Shown here: one piece after another, positions 12,901-24,789 of the stretch
Position numbering within the stretch: position 1 is the first letter of the stretch
Layout: the number at the start of each line of letters is the position of its first letter
Source of the DNA: Straminergon stramineum
Taxonomy: Eukaryota; Streptophyta; Bryopsida; Hypnales; Calliergonaceae
Direction: 5' to 3'
Assembly (NCBI GenBank): GCA_963920665.1
Contig: OY987270.1
Coordinates: forward strand, 20,238,019-20,302,018
Length of the DNA stretch: 64,000 nucleotides
The notes under the pieces: generated by a model
What the model saw: only the letters and a program-made list of their open reading frames with translations
Told to the model about the DNA's origin: nothing
Database searches by the model: none
Program-made: the position numbers and the translations under genes

Positions 12901-14552
12901 AGTTCACCGAAGAGATGGTCACCCAAAGCACACAAGTCATTTCTATAGGTGACGATGACGATGTAACATCGGAGGAATTAGTACTGAACGTCTCCATTGT
13001 AGATGTTGTTGACAATGAAACCAAAGAAGGCCCAAACTGCTATACCGAGGTCATGGAATTCCTGAAAAAGGTAAGTGAATTATATTATTTTATATTCTGA
13101 GGATTCCTTGTATTTGTACATTATCACACCTTCTACATGGTATGTATTTATGAATTTAAATTAATTTTGGCAGATGGCGGTAGGAAAAGCTAAGGTGTAC
13201 AATGGAGTGGTCAATCGATGGTCGGGATTTGACCTCATGCTATTCGACTGCCAGGAGAATTTGCTAGTGCCAGGGGTGTCATTTCCAGAAAATCATGTGC
13301 CTTATTGGAATTCTGATCCAGAGTACAACATGATCTATCAAGCATTTTGTTTTGCAGAGAAGCATTTGTAGGACCATGGATGCATTGTGGTATTCCATTC
13401 ATGGAGTGTGGATGCCAAAAGCACCATTGTCGGACTATGTCAAGAGTACCCCAACTTGGTAAAAAAGAAAGAGTGGATGGGCATGAATTGGGTGCACTTG
13501 ACATCAGCCATTAACCAAACCAACACGGTATGATTTTATCTATTCTCTAAAATTTTGTTTGCATTTATAATTTTATAATTTTTTTGAACTTCTTGTTTAT
13601 GTATGTTTTGGTTTATGCTTGCAGACCTTGAAATTCGATATCACCCTCTTGGTGAAAGATCTTGGTACAAGAGGGAAATCGGAATTTTTTTTCAAGCGCT
13701 CGACAACAATGTTGAAGGCCAAAGTTGACCTCAAGCGTGATGACTTGTTGATCAACTACACCACCGAGGACTCCATGTTGATGAACAATATGGATCGGAT
13801 CCCATGGCGCGGAGCTCGAGAGAAGGACGCTCGCTTCATCCAATTTATAATTGAAGGGACTACTGATGAAGGAGACTTGGTGCTTGATTGCACAGCATCC
13901 ACAGGTGAGTTTGAATTTTCAGAAGTTGATTTTCAATGTCTACGCCATCCAAAAAAACACTTAGATATTGATTTGTGTTTTTCTTCAGGTGCCTCCATTA
14001 CAGCATGTCGCGCATCAGGACGCCACATTGTGGCATTAGAAGAGGATGGAACGATTTTTTCATCCATTCTTGAGCCCATGAAGAAGTCCACTCCTCTTGT
14101 CGCACGAGTTTCAGCTACTGAGGCACCTGTAGTTGTAGCGTCACAAGATCCAGATGCCATGATCATAGTACCTCGCCAATTTGTTCGGCGAGCTAGACCT
14201 AGTAAGTAAGTTTCTCCGTTTTTTAAATATTGGTGTGCATTATACTTGTAATGCTTCATGAATCTAATATTCAACCATTTGTGTTTTCAGTAATGAAGGA
14301 TTGATGTCAACGAATGCACTCAAGAAGAAACGAAGACTTATCTTGAGTCCGGAAAAGTCCTTCAATCTTCCAATGTATGCAGAGCAACTAGCTTTGGCAT
14401 TTCAAGAGTTTGGTACTTCAAAATCCAAACGGCGTAATCCTTCATATGCTTTAAATGTCTTGCAATTCATAGACGGATCAGCATCCGAGGGGAGAGAGAC
14501 CTCGAATTCTTCTAGCGACATAGATTCTGCGATAGAGTCTACTGCAACTTAG
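9962..14552 (+). pseudogene. ParB-fold / DNA methyltransferase-like fusion gene, element 1 copy (10 exons, 3 stops)
   Basis: Ten exons keep frame across GT..AG introns: 9962-10638, 10755-10947, 11113-11307, 11397-11612, 11744-11973, 12347-13070, 13174-13527, 13625-13904, 13989-14205, 14291-14552 (1115 codons plus stop). The N-terminus is acidic. A ParB/sulfiredoxin-like domain follows: RIPLC-type strand, MPMVRPTL, DLKLLEQEF, then FICDGNHRLLSW. A middle region unlike anything I know and a Lys/Glu-rich coiled coil (about 12640-12810) come next. The end resembles a permuted beta-class N-methyltransferase: FDLMLFDCQEN in the place of the DPPY motif, then GDLVLDCTASTG and HIVALEEDGTIF like the DPFAGSG and IGIE motifs. 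In-frame stops lie at 10307-10309, 11170-11172 and 13369-13371, so this copy is probably dead. Confidence 0.7.
12094..12180. repeat. Palindromic mini-element in an intron of the ParB-methyltransferase gene
   Basis: GGGGGGTCC on the left and GGCCCCC on the right flank a long near-perfect palindrome (12123-12150) whose centre is CTGTCGAATCCGACAG. It occupies the 11974-12346 intron. The other element carries a member in the matching intron at 36313-36400. Confidence 0.65.
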
Positions 14553-16112
14553 TCTTATGAGATTGACATATCCTATGAGTCAATCTATTATGTTCTGATT
14601 TTTATTATGATTGGATTTGTTTGTTTTATGGCTACATGTTGTGTGATTCATTTTCCTGGGCTCACTTGCATTGTTGGTTTTCTCTTATTGAAAATCTTTC
14701 CGCATAAAGATAGGGCGTGAAAGAAAAAATCATTCCAACCCGGAAATACAAAAGTCTTCTTAAACAAAATAGGGTTTGCGAAAACTAAAATCCTTAGCCA
14801 ATCATAAACCCTAAACCAAAAAAAAATGATTAGAAAGAAATGTCCATATATAGATATACATAGCTATCCTTAAACAATCCCTAGACAAAAATGGGTGTGA
14901 GAAATAAAATTACATTCACCCCATCCTAAGAGTCTTCATGCAAAAAAATAGGAAGTGAACAAAAATTACAACAACCAAAGTTTTTTTGAAAAAGTTTGGT
15001 GTATGAAAAATTATGAACATATAAATAACCCAAGAGTCTTGCCAAAAATAATAGGGCTTCAAAAAAACATTACAACACTACAGTCTCAATAAAAAAAAAT
15101 AGGGAGTGAAAAAAAATTACAACAACAGGAGAGACTCCATGAGAAAATCTTCTGTGTGATAAATTCTGAACATAACAATAACAGTCATTTCATGAATGCT
15201 AACAAGGAAAAATATACCAATTCAACTTTTGGATGAACGAGTGAATGATATAATTCTTCCTTTGCTTATAACAATTGACTGTACACTTATAACAATTGAC
15301 CCAAACTTTGAGAGTTTGGGCCCGAAACCTTCAGAGTTTGGGCCGAAACTTTGTGATTTGGGGGAAACTTTTATAGGAGTTTGGCTAGCTTATTTAGATC
15401 ATGAATCATGTAGTTCTTTCAATCTTTTTAGATGAGAAATTCATGTGATGATTGCTCTAAATTTCAAGTAATTTAATTTAGTATCATCTAGATTGTTGTC
15501 ATTGCAATGCCCAAGACACTGCAATACACAATACAAATTGGTCACCAAAGGAGTGCCAACTTTATCATGCACAATTCACTTTTGCAATTGATGTCACTGA
15601 CATCAATTTTTGTTTTCAATAAATGTTGAAAGTGATTCTAAGATTGCATGCATTTTTTATGAACTATTTCAAGTTTTAGGCCACATTAGCAATTTCTCAT
15701 GATATACTTGCAATATGTGTGACCCTAAACTCCAATATTTCACCGGCATGACCTTTCTTCTAATGATTCTCATGACTCATAGACTCTTTAACTCTAAAAA
15801 AATGGTCCTACTTTAGAGGAATACTGCACCAAACAAAGTCTCTTACCAAAAGATATCCGATGACCCTAAGTGACAAATGGGTGGGTTTTAAGCATATTCT
15901 AAACCTTCTACTGAATACAAATGTTAAAGCATATATTTTTTCCTTTAATTCATAGATTACTTACAACTGAGAAAACAATTAAATAACCCTTCTAGTGGAG
16001 CCACGGTCATAGGTACATCCACAGTCATGGATACTTCATACTTTTTTCCCACTTTTTTTTTCCCGCTCACAAGCTCACAAACTCACGCTCACAGGCTCGC
16101 AAGCTAGCAACC
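14553..16112. repeat. Terminal region of element 1 with subterminal repeats and end sequence
   Basis: Between the methyltransferase stop and 16112 lie imperfect repeats of the kind AAAATAGGGNGTGAAAAAAA with AGTCTTCATG/AGAGACTCC. These are also seen, inverted, at 32450-33320. The last 120 bp (15990-16112) hold GTGGAGCCACGGTCATAGG, then stacked GCTCACA units, and end GGCTCGCAAGCTAGCAACC. This matches, inverted, the left end of element 2 at 32136. I take 16112 as the element boundary; the exact last base is uncertain by a few bases. A weak 79-codon ORF at 15196 shows no features. Confidence 0.65.
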
Positions 16113-16528
16113 TTGAAACTGCCTCTGCATACATAGATAGCTGAAATGATTTAGGAGGGCTAGGAAAAATCCACGATCTGCAAAGAATGGAACATGCTTA
16201 GAGTTCCTCATTTCCTAAGTTTGCCTACAAAACCTGAAGAACAACACATTAGACCACAAGTACTTAAGATGAAACAAAGAGATTCAAAGATGGAGTTAAA
16301 AGGAAAACTTACTTACTGAATCATGATGTCTTCACAATGTCCTGTTGTAATTCCGTACATATTGTAAAAACTTATTATTATATGTTTTATTCAATAACTT
16401 CATAGTGTCGCTATAGGGTTGAGAAGCTTAAAGGTGACGTTGTCCTGTGAAGATGTATAAGTGGATGGGTTTGCCTTAAACCTTCATTCAACCTTATTAG
16501 TGAGTTTGTTTTCTACTTTATAGTTCAA

Positions 16529-16975
16529 ATGTCAAATTGGAGGGTTTTTTCTGAGTCTCAAGATGAAGAGCCTCAATTGGACCCTGAGCTTTCACTTTCA
16601 CTTTCACAGTTGTCGGATCAACCTCTTTTGCCGCGAGATTTTAGACGTCCTCGAGAAGAAGCCGGATTGTCTCGATTGCCAAAACAACCTCGTGTGGAGC
16701 GGCGATGGCACGGTAATCTTGATGCTCATGCTCGAGCATTAGTGATCTTGCTTCAAGTCGGATGTGTCAAACTAGGTACTCATGAAGTGACGTTTGAGGC
16801 GAGTTATGAAGGCAAAAATAAGGACCAATATTTTTGTATGGTTCAACCTGTGGAGGGTAGTCGTGGCCACGAACGATGGTTGGAAGGGCCTGTCAATCCT
16901 TTGACAAAGGTTGAACGTACAGAATATGTTGTCGCTATTGTCAAACGCATTCTCAAGTTTCTTCAAATGGAGTGA
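16529..16975 (+). CDS. Uncharacterised 148-residue protein
   Basis: A single uninterrupted ORF starting MSNWRVFSESQDEEPQ and ending ILKFLQME. The N-terminal third is Pro/Ser/Leu-rich (LSLSLSQLSDQPLLP), then basic (RRPREEAG, PKQPRVERRWHG), followed by a region with predicted strand and helix character and a hydrophobic C-terminal helix (YVVAIVKRILKFL). I recognise no domain. It lies just outside the right end of element 1 and upstream of nothing on the same strand. It is one of few ORFs over 140 codons here with no premature stop, which argues for recent function or recent arrival. It could also be a fragment of a larger transposon protein. Confidence 0.35.
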   Translation: MSNWRVFSESQDEEPQLDPELSLSLSQLSDQPLLPRDFRRPREEAGLSRLPKQPRVERRWHGNLDAHARALVILLQVGCVKLGTHEVTFEASYEGKNKDQYFCMVQPVEGSRGHERWLEGPVNPLTKVERTEYVVAIVKRILKFLQME

Positions 16976-18757
16976 AGCTTTGATTGGAACTTTGTTTTTT
17001 ACCTCTAGTTGATATTTGTTAAGTTTTAGTTCTTATAGTTATGTTTTGAATGTTTATTAAAATCACAGTGGGTGATTGTATTTACCAGAAGTGAAATTTG
17101 AATTTGAATTTTAGTTAAAAAGGACTTTGATTTGGAGTGAATGTGAATGGGGAAGTGATTAGAATATTAGGTGGGCCTTGGTAGGGGCATGGGTTGAAGT
17201 GCCCCACCTCTTACCTTAGATGAGGAGGAAAAAGGTGGAAAATAAATCTTAAGGAAGGAAGGAGTATGTTGGTTGTTGGGGTTTAGAAGGCAAGTTTTGA
17301 TTTGATGTAGCTCATGGAGCATTGATCTTTTGAAATGGAAAACTTTGACATATGATTCCTTATGATGTAACCTTTTCAAATTGTTCTTGCAAGTTAAATT
17401 TGGACTTGTGAATCAAAAGTTATAGAGTTTTGAAGTTGAGAAGACCTGAGGCTCTCCATTGAGAAGAGCAGAGGCTTTTTTCAGCCATAACTTTTGAAGT
17501 AATTCTCAACTTGTCTTCATATTTGGAGGAAGTATATATCATTATAGTATCTTTCTAAAGAGTCATCACTCATCTGATTTGGAGCTCAGAGGAGAAAGTT
17601 ATGAGGAGTTGAAAGTATGGAGGAAAATTGGGATTCGGGAGAAGCAAGGCCGAAACTTGCGGTGGCTACGACTTTGGGTTTGTTTTTCATATGACTTCGA
17701 ATGTTTTTGAAGAGTTAGTTTGTAAAATTTTCTATCCATAATGAGTTCATTTACTTGATTTGGACTCATATTGAAAAAGTTATGAATTGTGAAAGATAGG
17801 CGGGTGGGCTGCCTTCATAGTTTAGGAAACCGAGACTTTGTTCCTTAATAACTTTTGGACAAAGTTTTAGTTTCTTAAAAAACTTTTCCAAGTTGTAGAT
17901 ATCAATGTTAGGATTCTAAATTGCTATCACACTTGCAATTTGGATTTGTAGTTCAAAAGTTATAAAAGATTATAGAGGTAGTAGTTGGTTGACAAGGGAG
18001 TTAAGAAACCTCTACTTTGCACTCTAATAACTTTTGGACTTAGACAAGACAGTAACTTAGTTAGACTTGAAATTTGAAAGGTATCTTGCTTGTAAAGTTA
18101 GCTTTTCAGAATGCTATTATACTAAGCATTTGGAGACTTAGGCCATCTGTGGCACTAAGGAGAAGGTCATAGCTAGTGTAAAGAGTAGCTCTTTAGTGTT
18201 TTTATTTTTGTACTTTGGAGTTCTTTTGAAGATTTGAAGAATTAAAGAGTCCAAGACATGAAGACTTGAAGATTCAAAGGCCGTACATGCCAAGGACCTA
18301 GCCGTGTATTGTGGCTTGTGGCTTTGTTGTTCCTGGCTAGCTTTGGAGGCCCGTTGTCTTTTATTGTTGTTCCAATCCGGATTTGGAGGATCATTGCATT
18401 CAATTCTACATCGTAAACCTGTTGCAGGCTATATGAATATTCAACTTAGCCTCTTTTTGTGTTGTGGGTGATGAAGTGGGGTTGATCACCTACATGGTCG
18501 AATCTTATGTCGTTCTCATTGGTGAGGCTGGATTAATGACCAGTTGACTGGTGAATTTGAGGTTTAGGAGCCCATCATTCGAACGGCAGCTTGTGTTCTG
18601 TTGTCCCGTTTTACTTGTCCAAAAGCTTGTTTCTTATTACACATCTTTACTCATGCCCTTTAGATCCACTACATGATAGGATGGGTGAAGATCAAGTGAA
18701 GATTCAAGTTTGAAGACTTCGAAGACCAAGAGAAGATACAAGTTACAAGAATCTCCA
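16976..18757. other. Non-coding stretch
   Basis: About 1.8 kb of AT-rich DNA. It contains several copies of a loose motif around AAGTTATGA/AACTTTTGGA with TTGGA spacing (17400-18150), suggesting an old degenerate tandem repeat. I see no gene. Confidence 0.35.
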
Positions 18758-21700
18758 TCAAAACTCTACAACTAGCAGCCAGACACTTCGCGTGTTTTCT
18801 AAGCACACTCCTCTCAACACGAAAAAGACATGTTGGATTGGAATATCCTCGTCATCCAGATCAATTGAAGAAACAATAGGATATTGTGGTTCGGCCTCTG
18901 TAACCACCGGCGTGCGCATGGCCGGAGCTATCAAAGCATCAAAGATAGCCTTATCCTCCTCAAATGCCAACACATGATGGCGTGTAGCATGGCAAGCCTG
19001 AATGCTTGAACTTGTACACATCTAGTTCACAGATGAGAACATTACAATGAACCAAAGTAATTTGCACATTTCTATGAGAATCAAATTATTTAATAAGATA
19101 ACAAACCTGTCGCTGTTGTGCAATCCATAACGACATCCCCCGGTGCTGAACATGCCTCCACAAGCATCTATATAAACTGGCGAGTCTTTTCACAAGGCCC
19201 ACGCCAGGGTTTGGTGCCATTCGTGGTGACGTCATCTTTGTTACAAAAGTTTTGGAGGATGTCATCCTTGCCAACATTAACCCCAAGTGCGTCATGAGAT
19301 GGAACGTCCTGGAATGAAATGAAGGTGCTGCCTTGAATGACATCTCTCTCACCACAAGAGAAATGGCAAACCGCATAGTCTGCAAAACAAGTCATGTGAG
19401 ACTCTAGTAATGACGAACTTCAACTTCAACATGAACATGCAAAAAAAGATATTTAACTTACCGTCATAGTTGGATTCGATGGCGATGTCAAATGTAGCCG
19501 ATTCATTCCCAACCAAGACTGCTTTATTTTAAAATCGTACCCTTTACAGCATCCAAAAAGGTGGCTTTTGTGGGGCACACTCGAAGGGTACATGACAAGC
19601 AAAGCCCCATTGTCATGCAGGTACTCCAAGGTGAAGTCAAAGATGGATAGCAGCCAGTGCATGTGGAATTCATTCCATTTTGGAATGGGTCCAGGTGGAG
19701 CCGATACAGTAGGTATATGGAGACCCTCCGGAACATCTACAATCATCAAGTCCACTGCCGCCACTGTACTGAGGACACCATTGGAGTAGCAATCTCTGTC
19801 ACTAGAGTGCTGCAAAGGAATATGTAAGTTAGATAAATTAAACATGGTGTACTATTGAAATAGGAAAATACATATGGTGAATCTCGGAAAATATGGAAAA
19901 TAATCTGAAGGAATTTCCGAAATATAATAAATTGTATAATCAAACTACTCAGAAACATAAATTACATGACATAAGGCCATATTTGTTACAATGAGACTTT
20001 TCGCAATCTCATTTTTATTGTTGACTCTGAGATAAATCGCTTTATCTCTTTACTAGTATTTTTTTATAAATAGGTAACAACACCAACTTTTAGAATTTCA
20101 TTATGAGATCACTATTTGAACATTATTAATTTTTGGTTTCAATTACTATTTTTTAAAATAAATTTTCCATTAATTAGTATTTTGTCTCAAAATTTGCAAA
20201 AAGTCTCAATATAACAAATATGGCCTTACATTGTTATATGCAATGGAGGAAAGTGTACCATAGCTAAGAAAGTGAGAACGTCGTTGTAGGCCTTTGATGT
20301 ACTATTCTTCCCTAAGGACATGAGGAATTCTAGTGACAAGTTTAAGATGCATTCGTCGATGTCAGGTACGGGATCAATGTTTTGAATTGTTGGTGATAGA
20401 CCATGCAACAAGCGCTCCTGAGTGAGAGAGAAACCTGATGAAGAAGTTTTCATATTAGCAATGCTTCTTGCAGGTTCAGGCAACTTTGTCTCTACCTTCT
20501 TTTTCGTCCCTTTCTTTTTGACCTTCTCTTTCTCCTTCTCAGCTAGTGCCGCTCGCCTTTTCTTTTTATTATCTTCAATCCTCTTCTTTGCCTCCTCCAT
20601 TTTATCAACCTTCCTCTTGTCAAAGGCCTCTTGTTTTTTGATGGCTCGAGCTTGGGCCTTAGGGTCTAAGCCAGAAAATTCATCAAACTCTGGCTCAACA
20701 ACCATCGTGCCTTTTAGGGTCTGGAAAATTACCTCCTCCTCAGGCGGAGTGATTCCGAAGTTATACTCCAGGTACCAAGGGCGGGCCTGGAGGTGAGAAC
20801 TGGTCCAGTTTTTTAGTTGTGTAGGGGAGAACATGTAGTCAGGGGATGACCGATCCAACCAAGTAGTAAGAAACGGGGGTAAATCTGCTTTTTCAATGGC
20901 CTTCTTGCTGTACAATTCAAACTTGAAGTACCTGCACATGAGAAGGTAATTGACACAAAACAATTAGAAATGCAGAATCACTTTAGAAACTCTTCTAATA
21001 AAGAACAATTTCCAAGAAAATTTTTAAAATTATACAAATATGAAAGACTCTACAATTTGTTAAGACTTGCACACTAACTAGACTAAATGCTACTAGAACC
21101 CCCAATCAATTAGAATGTTACACATTGTAGAATGATAAGTAATTAATGAGTAGCGCTTTCTATCTTGCTGGCACACTATCAACGTACTAGCGCATGATTA
21201 AATATAATAAATTATGAAAAAATGCATGAGTGTCTCCCCAAGGAAAGGCCCTCGGGGCCAAGAGCCTAGTCCTCATTCTAACATTATGCATACCTAGGTT
21301 GACCTAGTTAAACTTTGACATTGTAGAAGTTAAAAATAAAAAACATGACAAAGAGTTCAAAGAGAAAAAAAAAGGAAACGGTATGCATGAGGGCCACCTC
21401 AATATCCCTCTCTCGGGCCCGAGAGAACGTAATTGGTATTCAATGTATGCATAATGAAGCTTGAACATTTAGGAAAATCAAGAAGAATAAATACGTAACT
21501 ACACTACAAAAAGTGTCTTTGTATTATTCAATTAGATGAATGCCCTGTATTGAAAACGAGACATCACTTCTTCGATTAAAAAAGGGTCATAGAACTACCA
21601 CTAATATTATACATTTAGTTACATTCATCTCAAACAATAGACGTAGAGACTACAAGAAAAAGACTACACTAAAACGATTATGTTTCCATGAATGTTTATA

Positions 21701-24293
21701 ATATTTCCAGAAATAGAATTGGTGACATGAAATGGGAATTGAATGCTAAGGAACTTTTGACAAAGGGTTCAAATTAATGAAAGGAACCTATATATCAAGC
21801 GCTTGATTGCGAGCAAGGCCCCTCTAAACTCTTTAAAAGAGTCAGACTTCTTGAACGAATCCGCACCCTTGAAAACCCCAGTGTAGGCATCGTCCCAGAG
21901 TTTCATTCGCCACCCCTCCATGTACTTAAGCAATGTCAGTGGCTCAGAAGAAACGGACATGTCAATACGAATATTATCTATTTGGATAATTGACTCAAAC
22001 AACTCTACAGTTGCCTCCTCCATCTGCAGATCAATAAGCGTGGTTAGTATCCTGGTGGATCCTAGAAGAAATGGATTATCCAATAACAATAACTGATTCA
22101 CACATGTAAAAATAAATAAGACCATAATCACATTATATGGAGAAACATACCCCAACGTACCAACATGCCTTTGCTAGAAATTGGAGAAGCTTCTCTTCAT
22201 TGATAGGACAAGCTGGAAAACGGCGGGCCTCTTAAGATGGTCCAAATCCATTGATCCACCTTAGCCATTTGACCTTGAAAGTTGAGTTGACATTGGTAGT
22301 AGCTATCATTTGTAATTTGTCCAAAGTCAACTCTGGCACGGAGTAGAGGCTCCAGTGCCTCTCGATCTGCATGAAAGGAAATTACATCATTTATGAATTT
22401 TAAATGAAAATCACGAAGTCCCTATGTCTTGAAATTATATAAAGCAAATTATACCCCTTGCAAGAATTCAGGACCAAATGCAGGATTTGCGACAACAACA
22501 ATCTTTGATAGCTTCTTATACAACTTCTAAGTGGATTCCTTAATGGTCGTCCTCATAGTAGCCGCTACACCTTCCTTAGACCTTTCATCAGGTGGAGTAT
22601 CCTCATTGAACTTCCGAATTGCATTGTCTGCTGCTGCAACAATCTCTTGCTACAAACACATAGTTGTCATCAAATACTAAAACAACCTACAAAACCAGGA
22701 TAACAATCCACAGAAAACGGTATATGCTAATAAATAAATACAAACATTTTGAATGAAATTCATGAAGTACATATACCTTAAAGATGAACGAGGTGAAGAC
22801 CTCCAAAGGCATAGTGTACCATGCCTTCTGTGTGCTAAGTTGACAAGTCTTGACTTCATCAAAACTTAGAAGCTCATTAAACTTGTCTAACTCCATAACC
22901 CCATACTTTTGCACACGGTATAATGTGTGCACCAAATTGGTTTTCACATGCAAGTTTTCCGTGTGCTTGTCATACAATGTCGAAGTGGAAATAAATATCT
23001 AATTGTGAAAAGAGATTAAAGTGTACTAGGAACAGGCTCACAAATCACATACTTAATAAAAGCAATAAAAATATATGTAGACTTACTTGTTTATATTGTG
23101 CATAACCTGCATAGCAACTCCTATGCAATTCCTCATATCCAACACAATGGAGTCTACGGATATGTGCCACTCCCTCTCCAACTTGTGAAGACGCTCAATG
23201 TGATTCATCCATGCTATTCATCTATGGTTTCCGTCACAGACAAAAAACTTATAGTCAACCAAATGCTTCAGAGCAGCCTTGGATCGAAGGTGCATATTGA
23301 ACTGATCATTGACTGAGTTCCACAAAGGTCTCCATCTCTCCTTCTCTGCCTCGGTGAAAACAGATGTTTGACCTTGTTCATCTGCAATAGAAATATAAAA
23401 CACGTGAGCTCCCTCCTCATAGCCATGTACAAACTGCTGCTCAAGTAATATCAAATCACATGTAAGGGTTGGGCGAACCATAGGCATTGGAACCAGACAA
23501 CAAAGTGGGATGCGCATTCGAGATAGATCGAACGTGGTCAACCTCAAACTGGATATCGTTGAGACAATGTCCATCTTCTGAGTTCTTCTAATATCGTCCT
23601 CCGTGACGTTGTCCTCTTGTCCCAAATGAAGAACATCCTCCAATTCCTCTATATCTTCATATGACTCAATTGGTGGTTGTAGACTAGGATCCACAATTCG
23701 TGAGCTTAGGGACTTCAATGGAGAGTCCGTAGATATTAGTTCCTCAACATTCTACACGATTTTACCAAGTGAGAAACACTTAAAAAAGCAGAATACGTTC
23801 CATAAGTGCTCCTATATCAGATATTCATCTGTGTAATCTTATAATACATACCTTGATATATGGATTTAGGCTAAAGACATAAAAATGTTCTCCAATGCCA
23901 AAATCACAGAAAAACACAATGACCGTGATTGCATGTTCCTGTAATTGACCTATACTATCCGCAACAAAAGATTTGAATGTCATCATTTGCCTCAAGCATG
24001 GATTGGACATCCATATCCTCGTAGTCACACGTACAATAATCAGTAGTGTCTTTTGAACTCGAAACTAGTATAACTAAATCGTTATTTCCAATGGAGCTAC
24101 AACATGAATGTCGTGATGACATTAGGCTATCACTATATGTGTCATGACTTTCACGATCTAAATCGGCAAGTAAAGTGTCCAACCCTACGATTGGCGGCTG
24201 AAGAAGATTCTGGGCCGGAAGCAAGTGCCCAATATCCTCATCCCCAACTACATGGTCAATGACCTTGATGGGTGCCATTTCAACATTGGCCAC
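18758..24293 (-). pseudogene. Third, diverged ParB-fold / methyltransferase-like gene (copy B)
   Basis: Read on the minus strand this follows the same exon order as the copies at 9962 and 33940, but it is much more diverged. An acidic leader lies at 23825-24293. The ParB-like exon (23218-23718) keeps MRIPLC, MPMVRPTL, DLILLEQQF and FVCDGNHR, then a TGA at 23218-23220. Next come KTNLVHTLYRVQKYGV (22687-22977), EEATVELFESI (about 21800-22030) and a Lys-rich coiled-coil exon (20226-20950). The methyltransferase part starts with VDLMIVDVPEGLHIP (19453-19800), closer to a DPPY motif than the other copies. It goes on with GDVVMDCTTATG (19086-19395) and HHVLAFEEDKAIF (18758-19021). Further stops near 22530, 22232 and 19167 indicate decay. 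No transposase gene accompanies it. Confidence 0.6.
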
Positions 24294-24789
24294 CAGAATT
24301 ACATCTTAGATATAAGAATCACAATATAACATTGTGAATTGGAGAATAGGTTTCTCTTTCGCTGTATGTAATAATAAGACTTTCCATTTCTATACATTGG
24401 TTCTTACAATCCAAATAGCCACATAAAAGATTAATATTACAAATTGGAGGCAATAAAGTAATCTACTAATACTTAATTATCACTATTCGACATTAGATCA
24501 CAGTCCAAAGAATAAAGGATTCAATGAAGTCAAAAACTATGAAGACAGTTTTAAAATCCGAAAAGCATTACCTCTTGCACCATTCCTGCTCCATGTTGAA
24601 GATCCTCTGGTGCCTAAGACATTCCACAGATCACTATGTCACAAATAATAAATGCTCTATAAGCAAAATGATAATGACTTATATCATCTAATTTTGCGAA
24701 GTTGGATATAGAATATAAACACATCTAGAACATGTCTGATCTAATGCAATTCTGTAAAAATAGAATCACCAATGCCTCTAACTCATGAA

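Noticed and set aside
9962..14552. Bacterial contamination as the source of the ParB-methyltransferase genes
   Set aside because: Ten phase-consistent introns with plant-like GT..AG borders, three copies and linkage to plant transposons rule it out.
21503..21540. CACTACAAAAAGTGTC in an intron of copy B as a CACTA end
   Set aside because: The string is typical, but I found no matching GTAGTG end or subterminal repeats nearby, so it may be chance.
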